Source of the DNA: Aricia agestis
Lineage: Eukaryota; Arthropoda; Insecta; Lepidoptera; Lycaenidae
Assembly: GCF_905147365.1 (NCBI RefSeq)
Contig: NC_056419.1
Coordinates: forward strand, 9,369,501-9,433,500
DNA: 64,000 bases
Reading direction: 5' to 3'
In this document: positions 59,033 through 64,000 of the stretch, piece after piece
Position numbering within the stretch: position 1 is the first letter of the stretch
Layout of the letters: each line of letters opens with the position of its first letter
Translations under genes and position numbers: made by a program
Notes under the pieces: generated by a model
The model's database searches: none
The model's input: only the letters and a program-made list of their open reading frames with translations
What the model was told of the DNA's origin: nothing

Positions 59033-59034
59033 AA

Positions 59035-59096
59035 CCTAAAGAGACAGAAATACCTTATAACAGATAGCTGTTATAAGGTATTTCTGTCTCTTTAGG
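59035..59096. repeat. Perfect fold-back, 29-nt arms, directly adjacent
   Basis: Arms begin CCTAAAGAGACAGAAATACC; loop ATAG, the same as the loop of the neighbouring fold-back 2 nt away. Confidence 0.93.
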
Positions 59097-59461
59097 CATT
59101 CAGTTTTAGGTTTCCCTAAAAATAACATTGATTATCTTTCACTATCGGAAAATTGTACGATTCTTGCGTGATATATTATAATATTATGTGCTTACTTTGT
59201 TATTATTATTATTGCTTAAGTTTGGAAGACAAGAGATTTTGAAACAATAATATTAATGACCTTCGATCCTCGGATATGAAAGTGTAGAAACAACATGGCT
59301 ACTTCAATTGTCTTTGCCACAAATACAACTTTTCTTATCTCATCGAAGCCATTGTTAGGATCATTTCGATTGCAAGCCCGCAAGCTTTTGTCCACACCGT
59401 TTCTACGACTAATAAAAATAATAAAAGATACACACTATTATAACAGGCGTGATATCCACAC

Positions 59462-59776
59462 ATAAAGTTAATATACCTAGCGGAATAGAGAAGAGCCTGA
59501 GCAAGAGAGATGTCACTATCAGTAACACTGCGTGGTAAAAAGAGACGTGTGATAAATGACAGCAGCACTCTTTTTTTGACGTCCAGTCGGCACGTGCCGC
59601 ACGTTGTCAATTTAATCTCATAGAATTCATGTTCAATCATGCTTGTGTAAACACTTACACAATATGTGTACGTATACACATACGTACACATATTTTTCAC
59701 ACAGATGAAAACCAATTTTAGTTTCGTTTGACAGCTCGAGATTGTTGCTCTATTCCGCTAGGTATATTAACTTTAT
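59462..59776. mobile_element. MITE family ATAAAGTTAATATACCTAG, copy 3
   Basis: It starts ATAAAGTTAATATACCTAGC and ends TAGGTATATTAACTTTAT. Reverse orientation relative to the SUMO-intron copies. A mariner-type MITE is inserted at its very end. Confidence 0.8.
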
Positions 59777-59777
59777 A

Positions 59778-60022
59778 CAGTGTGTAACAAAAATAAGTGA
59801 TAATACTTTAGGGTGTAGAGAGTTCACTGTGAAAGTAGCAGCTCTGAAAGACGAAATTTTTTTTTTCACTTATGTATGGGCAAGGGCCCGAGCGTCACGA
59901 GTTTCCCCATACAAAAGTGAAAAAATGTTTTGGTCTTTCAGCGCTGCTACTTTCACAGAGAACTCTATACAAGGAACACATACACATCCTAAAGTATTAT
60001 CACTTATTTTTGATACACCCTG
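59778..60022. mobile_element. mariner-type MITE CARGGTGTAACAAAA, copy 3
   Basis: CAGTGTGTAACAAAAATAAG at the left and TTATTTTTGATACACCCTG at the right, TA on both sides (59776-59777, 60023-60024). The left TA is the last base of the neighbouring MITE plus one. Confidence 0.8.
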
Positions 60023-60169
60023 TATATCCACAGTATATGAGCATTCCATTTAATGTACCATCAGGTTAATTAATTCCTTAGTTGATGGCAGACCTATATA
60101 ACTTGTTCGTTATGTCACAGTATTCCTACAAGTTTACCTGAGGCTTATCAAAATAAATAGGTTGTTATT

Positions 60170-60229
60170 AATATTACATAAGAAATGTAAATAATTAATA
60201 TTAATTATTTACATTTCTTATGTAATATT
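60170..60229. repeat. Perfect 60-nt palindrome
   Basis: 30-nt arms, no loop, starting AATATTACATAAGAAATGTA. The next 26 bases (to 60255) form another perfect palindrome around GTGAATATTCAC. Confidence 0.93.
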
Positions 60230-60255
60230 TTTTATGTGAATATTCACATAAAAAA
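60228..60255. repeat. Perfect 28-nt palindrome abutting the previous one
   Basis: T-run, ATGTGAATATTCACAT, A-run. Confidence 0.9.
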
Positions 60256-60392
60256 CTCCGTCATAATGAATCTACTTTAAAGTTTAAAGTATAAACAACA
60301 GTTTATAATGAAGGCAGTTAAATGAAACCGGCGCAGTTACTGTGCCACGTTAACGATGTATAAATCAATTTAACGCCAATCACAGCTGCGCC

Positions 60393-60452
60393 ATTTAAAA
60401 GTATTTTATATTTTTTATTATTATAATAATAAAAATTATAAAATACTTTTAA
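60393..60452. repeat. Near-perfect 60-nt palindrome
   Basis: Arms begin ATTTAAAAGTATTTTATA with one or two mismatches; no loop. Confidence 0.85.
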
Positions 60453-60693
60453 ATATTTTAAAACAAATATCTTCCAAACCTGTTAGGTGCCGGTGGCCTT
60501 TTGCAGAAGTAATTTTAATGCTGCACAAGCGTGTGCGCAGTACACAAGAGCACTCTCTATTCCTATACTCTCATAGCCCAGTGGGACGAAAGACCGACAG
60601 GACTGGAGACCGATTATTATAATAATGTGACAACGAGTGGTAGAACAGTGGGTAGTAGACTAAGTGGAGCTTATCATAACCGGAACTAATTAT

Positions 60694-60830
60694 TACGTAG
60701 GGAGTAGGACGCCGTTTGCCTACGAATCAACGTCCCTGATAGTGTATATTATCATGCTGCCATAATGTACTATCAGGGAAGTTGATTCGTTGGCAAACGG
60801 CGTCCCACTCCCTACGTTATAATTATATGT
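60694..60830. mobile_element. Palindromic element
   Basis: TACGTAGGGAGTAGGACGCC, GTTTGCCTACGAATCAACG at the left are mirrored by GTTGATTCGTTGGCAAACGG and CCACTCCCTACG at the right. The centre shares TGTACTATCAGGGAAGTTGA with the element at 24420. Confidence 0.7.
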
Positions 60831-60871
60831 ATTCGGTTATGTCAAGCTCCACTTACAGATCACGACTAACA

Positions 60872-61170
60872 TAACCTGACGACCTCTGTGGCTGTTGGTA
60901 GCTCAAGCCGGGGGTCGCGGATTCGAATCCCGCCGACGGAACAATAAGTTTTCAAAGTTCCTGGGTTATGGATAATGGATATGTATTAAAATATATGTGT
61001 ACATTTGACAATATAATAAAAATCTTAAATATATTATGTATAGTATAAAAGTATTAAAATATATATTTCCGTTGTCTGGTACCTGTAACACAAGTCCATC
61101 AGGTACTTACCGCGGGGCCAGACTGACGTGGTGTGAAGCGTCCATAGATATTATAACCCGACCAAAAAAC
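60872..61170 (+). mobile_element. tRNA-derived SINE
   Basis: CTGTGGCTGTTGGTAGCTCA resembles an A box and GCGGATTCGAATCCCGCC is a canonical B box with its hairpin, about 35 nt apart. This is followed by a tRNA-unrelated body ending TCAGGTACTTACCGCGGGGC and TGACGTGGTGTGAAGCGTCC. It is not a working tRNA gene: no acceptor-stem pairing and no anticodon arm that I can fold. A 3' fragment of the family is at 51139. Confidence 0.72.
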
Positions 61171-61605
61171 GTAGGTCCACTATCTGCTTATTAATTAATT
61201 TCCCTGATGGTACATTACCAAAACTTTTGCTAACAACGAACGCTTTCTCGATATCAAAATTGAAAACAACCATGAGTTTTGTTTAAAAAGGATTTTCCGA
61301 TTCAAGAGTTTAAATATTGGTCGAAGGTCGGATGAAAAACAAAAGTGAGATATTTCATGTATCCGGGCCCTTTAGGGATACGGCGAGTTATGACATTACC
61401 CGGCCCTAAGGGCTGAACAAAACAGAATTTATTGTTGCGTGAAATATCTTCGGGTTTTGTTCAATTCTAAGAGAAAATATGTTAAAAATTTCTGCTTTGG
61501 TTAGTGATTTAAATTGAAAAGTATAAAAGAGTGCTACGAGCTATTTATAAAATATAAAACCTACTTTACTTTGTATCTGCTTCGAAATCCGTTGGAACTT
61601 GTTAT
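61171..61605. other. No gene seen
   Basis: Contains a short inverted relative of the 24420 terminus (TTTCCCTGATGGTACATTA near 61200). Otherwise nothing. Confidence 0.45.
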
Positions 61606-61705
61606 TCAAATTCAATTCAAATTCTTTATTAAGCATACAATAATATATACAATAGTATAAAAGCTAGGTAGCGTACATCACGTCGTCCAATCCCATGCTA
61701 AGTAA
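61606..61705 (-). mobile_element. Non-LTR retrotransposon 3' end with TTGAAT tail, minus strand
   Basis: On the minus strand, ATTGTATGCTTAATAAAGAA is followed by TTGAATTGAATTTGAAT, the AATAAA plus hexamer tail seen in lepidopteran non-LTR elements. Confidence 0.65.
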
Positions 61706-62777
61706 AAACTTGTGTTGTAAAAAAAAAACGCCGAACAATTTTATTAAGAAATTGTTATATTTTGAAGGGATTGGTTGTATGTATTTATGGCTCTATCTTT
61801 TCGTGTCACACATCAATAATAAAAAGTGAAAACAGATGTGAGGAAACTAACCGAATTTTAAATTTTTACGGTCATAATACATAAGATTTAACACCTGTTG
61901 AACAGTTGATTAGAGAAAAATTCAGTACAAAATCGTCTTAAAACAACTGTTCAACAGATGTTTAGCTTTTTGTGGTAAGACCGTTAACGTTTTATAAGAA
62001 GTCTTAGAATTTTAGATACTAAAAAACAACTTACTTTAAGAGCAGATACTTTAACACTCTAAATAGTATATAATTTCAAAAGCATTTATAACTATGTATA
62101 TTATGTGTACCGTGTATTGACTCAGGCAAACTCATTAAAACTTCCTTTTGTCCGTCGCGACCGAGTCATTAAATTTCATAAACGGTTTATGATATTTTAT
62201 GAATAGGTTCTATTTCACAAAAAAAATGTTTTCAGCTTCATCAACTTAGGATAGTTAAAAGATAGAAAGTAAAAAAATATTGTTATAGTTGGCATATAAA
62301 AGTTTTTCTATGGAGAAAAGTAGGTTTATAAAATAGTTGTCATTAAATTTCTGCTACTGTGAAGTGTGACTACATTCTTATTAAATATGTAGTTATACTT
62401 ATTTACTACATACAACCTCAGCACATACTGATTAATTACTTAAAACATCATAATATTTCATATCAAAACATGCCAATACATAAGTTCATCAAAGTTATGT
62501 ATGCATCAAAGTGAATTAACAAATTAAAATTCAATGCGCGAATAGATCTATTAATAATTCTAAATGTGATTAATTTTCGGTTTGACAACGGCAAATTGAT
62601 GGGATAAAATTGGAGAGTTCTATTATCGTTTCATTAAAATTAACACGGCCGACTAAATTTAATTTCAATATGGCGATAATTGTTTGAATATGGCCAGTGA
62701 ATTAATTTTGGCGGTAGTGTTCATTTGGTAATTTATGGGGACTTACTTATTGTCAGAAACGGGTGAGATTCAGAAAA
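61706..62777. other. No gene seen
   Basis: AT-rich DNA without recognised elements. Confidence 0.45.
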
Positions 62778-62994
62778 TCCATACTTAATATTATCATAAA
62801 TGCCAAAGCGTGTTTCTCTATCTGTCTGTCTGTTACCTCTTCACATTAAAACTGTAGAACCAATTTTGTTGAACTTTGGTATGGAGCTACTTATAGTCTC
62901 GGGAAGGGACATAGAATACTTTTATTCCGGAAAAATGTACGGGTTTCTTGCGATTAACGAATTTTGGCGCAAAGGAGTTGCGGACGTCATCTAG
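62778..62994 (+). mobile_element. Helitron, plus strand, 217 bp
   Basis: It begins TCCATACTTAATATTATCAT and ends GTTGCGGACGTCATCTAG. Same family as 41105-41891. The base after CTAG is A instead of T. Confidence 0.72.
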
Positions 62995-63710
62995 ATATTA
63001 ATAAGGGTAACCAAGCCGTTTAGGTAATCAAAATATCTAGAGATATAGACCCTTATGAATTGAATTTTTTGAAGTCTGTACAAAACAGATTCCATTCTTA
63101 ACATGGTATTAGGTGAATGTTGTCGATGAATTAAAGTTTCATACAAACAAGAATTGCTTGATCGATACCTGTAATATTGAAATATTGAAGGATATTTACA
63201 GGATGTTTCTAATCATACACATAGGATAGCTTTCAACACGATAGAATTTCTGTCTCACAAATTTTGAGGGGCCACATCTAATTATATCTACAATCTACAT
63301 AATGTTGTTCTAATAATACATGTGCATAAATAAATGTGCGCAAAGTAACACCAAGTTGTAGTTATAAAGAAAGCAATCCAAACTTTTCGATCGTAGCTAT
63401 TATTATCTAAGCAGTTTGTAAGTTGTTGAAAGTAAAACAATACCCAGTTCCCAGTTCCCTACTTTAACAAGTGGGAAGCTATAGGCGCTACAATTTACAA
63501 ATAAATAACCTAGATTACTTTTTAGTGTTTTTGTCAAAATGGGATAAAATGGCACCAGCTGTCATTGACCTTTCTAGTTTAGGAGCGATGAGATAAAATA
63601 TTCCATTAACTTAAAAACAAAAAATTGATCTCTTATAAAGACACATACTATTAGAGATTCATCAGAAATTTGGGTAACTCTTAAAATGACCAGCTTCAAC
63701 TTTTTCATTC

Positions 63711-63882
63711 TTATTTTGTCTTGCGGTGGCAAAATGTCATGACATACATACAACCAAATAAAGTGAAGGTACAACTAGCAATAAAACGGATGTAAAACCT
63801 AATGCCATCATTCGTTTTGGTGAACCCATTCGCTGGTTTCCATTCTGCGGGATCGTAAAATTTACGACGGAGGTTTTCACGA
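63711..63882 (-). CDS. Possible terminal exon, unknown small membrane protein
   Basis: From an acceptor-like CATCATAG at 63890-63883 the minus strand is open to TAA (63713-63711). It encodes about 56 residues: a basic start ENLRRKFYDPAEWKPANG, then a hydrophobic stretch around FIRFIA...FTLFGCMYVMTF, ending CHRKTK. This would suit a single-pass, short basic-tail protein (for example mitochondrial), but I recognise no family. No AATAAA is nearby. A transposon end lies 48 bp upstream, so it may also be a broken copy. Confidence 0.3.
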
Positions 63883-63930
63883 CTATGATGGATATTTTGC
63901 AAAGTTGGCCAAGTAAAAGATTGAGAGCTA

Positions 63931-64000
63931 GTCCACACGGCGCGTTACGTGGCGTTGCGTCAACGCAACGCAAATATTTTGACCGCCCGGCCACACGGGC
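63931..64000. mobile_element. Start of a GC-rich inverted-repeat element cut by the window end
   Basis: TA then GTCCACACGGCGCGTTACGT, with an internal palindrome GCGTTGCGTCAACGCAACGC. Similar in style to the CACACGGC-type MITEs elsewhere in the window. The other end is outside. Confidence 0.5.

Noticed and set aside
60872..60945. Possible tRNA gene (B box GGATTCGAATCC)
   Set aside because: No acceptor-stem pairing or anticodon arm; followed by a repeat body, so a SINE head.

Overview
The window looks like nuclear DNA of a moth or butterfly. The evidence is AT-rich sequence, short intron-split genes with insect-type proteins, and a dense load of Lepidoptera-type repeats: Helitrons ending CTAG, GTTTCGCCGAGTGAGTGAG-type SINEs, the 'ACCGGCCAAGTGCG ... 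GGTTCCGTA' repeat, and non-LTR tails with ATTTC or TTGAAT units. The host genes I can support fill only about 3.5 kb of exon.

Three host genes are clear. (1) A lamin B receptor (LBR) gene lies on the + strand at 3117-5484, in three exons, encoding 656 aa. (2) SUMO lies on the - strand at 25554-22709, in three exons, encoding 90 aa. (3) A Kv-channel-interacting protein (KChIP / neuronal calcium sensor family) lies on the - strand, with exons at 40991-40797, 21610-21537, 20787-20575 and 19007-18897. Its 5'-most exon was not found. The whole SUMO gene sits, on the same strand, inside the roughly 19 kb intron between the first two recognised KChIP exons.

The rest is mobile DNA, much of it nested, and often datable by target-site duplications (TSDs). 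Region by region: 1-2666 holds a minus-strand Helitron split by a hAT element, a Harbinger hairpin MITE and a 616-bp TA-flanked element. 5838-6606 holds an element invaded by a dimeric Harbinger MITE. 9436-10081 is a complete 646-bp miniature LTR retrotransposon (TRIM), with a solo LTR of the same family at 28360-28532. 11.4-16.1 kb is a run of MITEs. 16189-18772 is a 2.6-kb inverted-repeat element with repeated GTCGG subterminal motifs and an exon-like ORF. 19-34 kb (KChIP introns) holds many MITEs and a 2.2-kb inverted-repeat element with a reverse-transcriptase scrap. 35-50 kb holds Helitrons, a SINE inside a TTA-flanked element, and MITEs invaded by retroposons. 52.3-53.2 kb is hAT inside hAT. 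57-61 kb holds hairpin-rich DNA, MITEs and a tRNA-derived SINE.

The observation I find most unusual is a set of about fifteen short, almost perfect fold-back sequences of 28-100 nt, most with arms of about 19-30 nt. They are unrelated in sequence but similar in shape. In two cases a sister repeat copy in the same window has only one arm, so the hairpin is a derived inverted duplication. This suggests template-switch mutation, not transposition, and eight of these sequences cluster in 57.9-60.5 kb.
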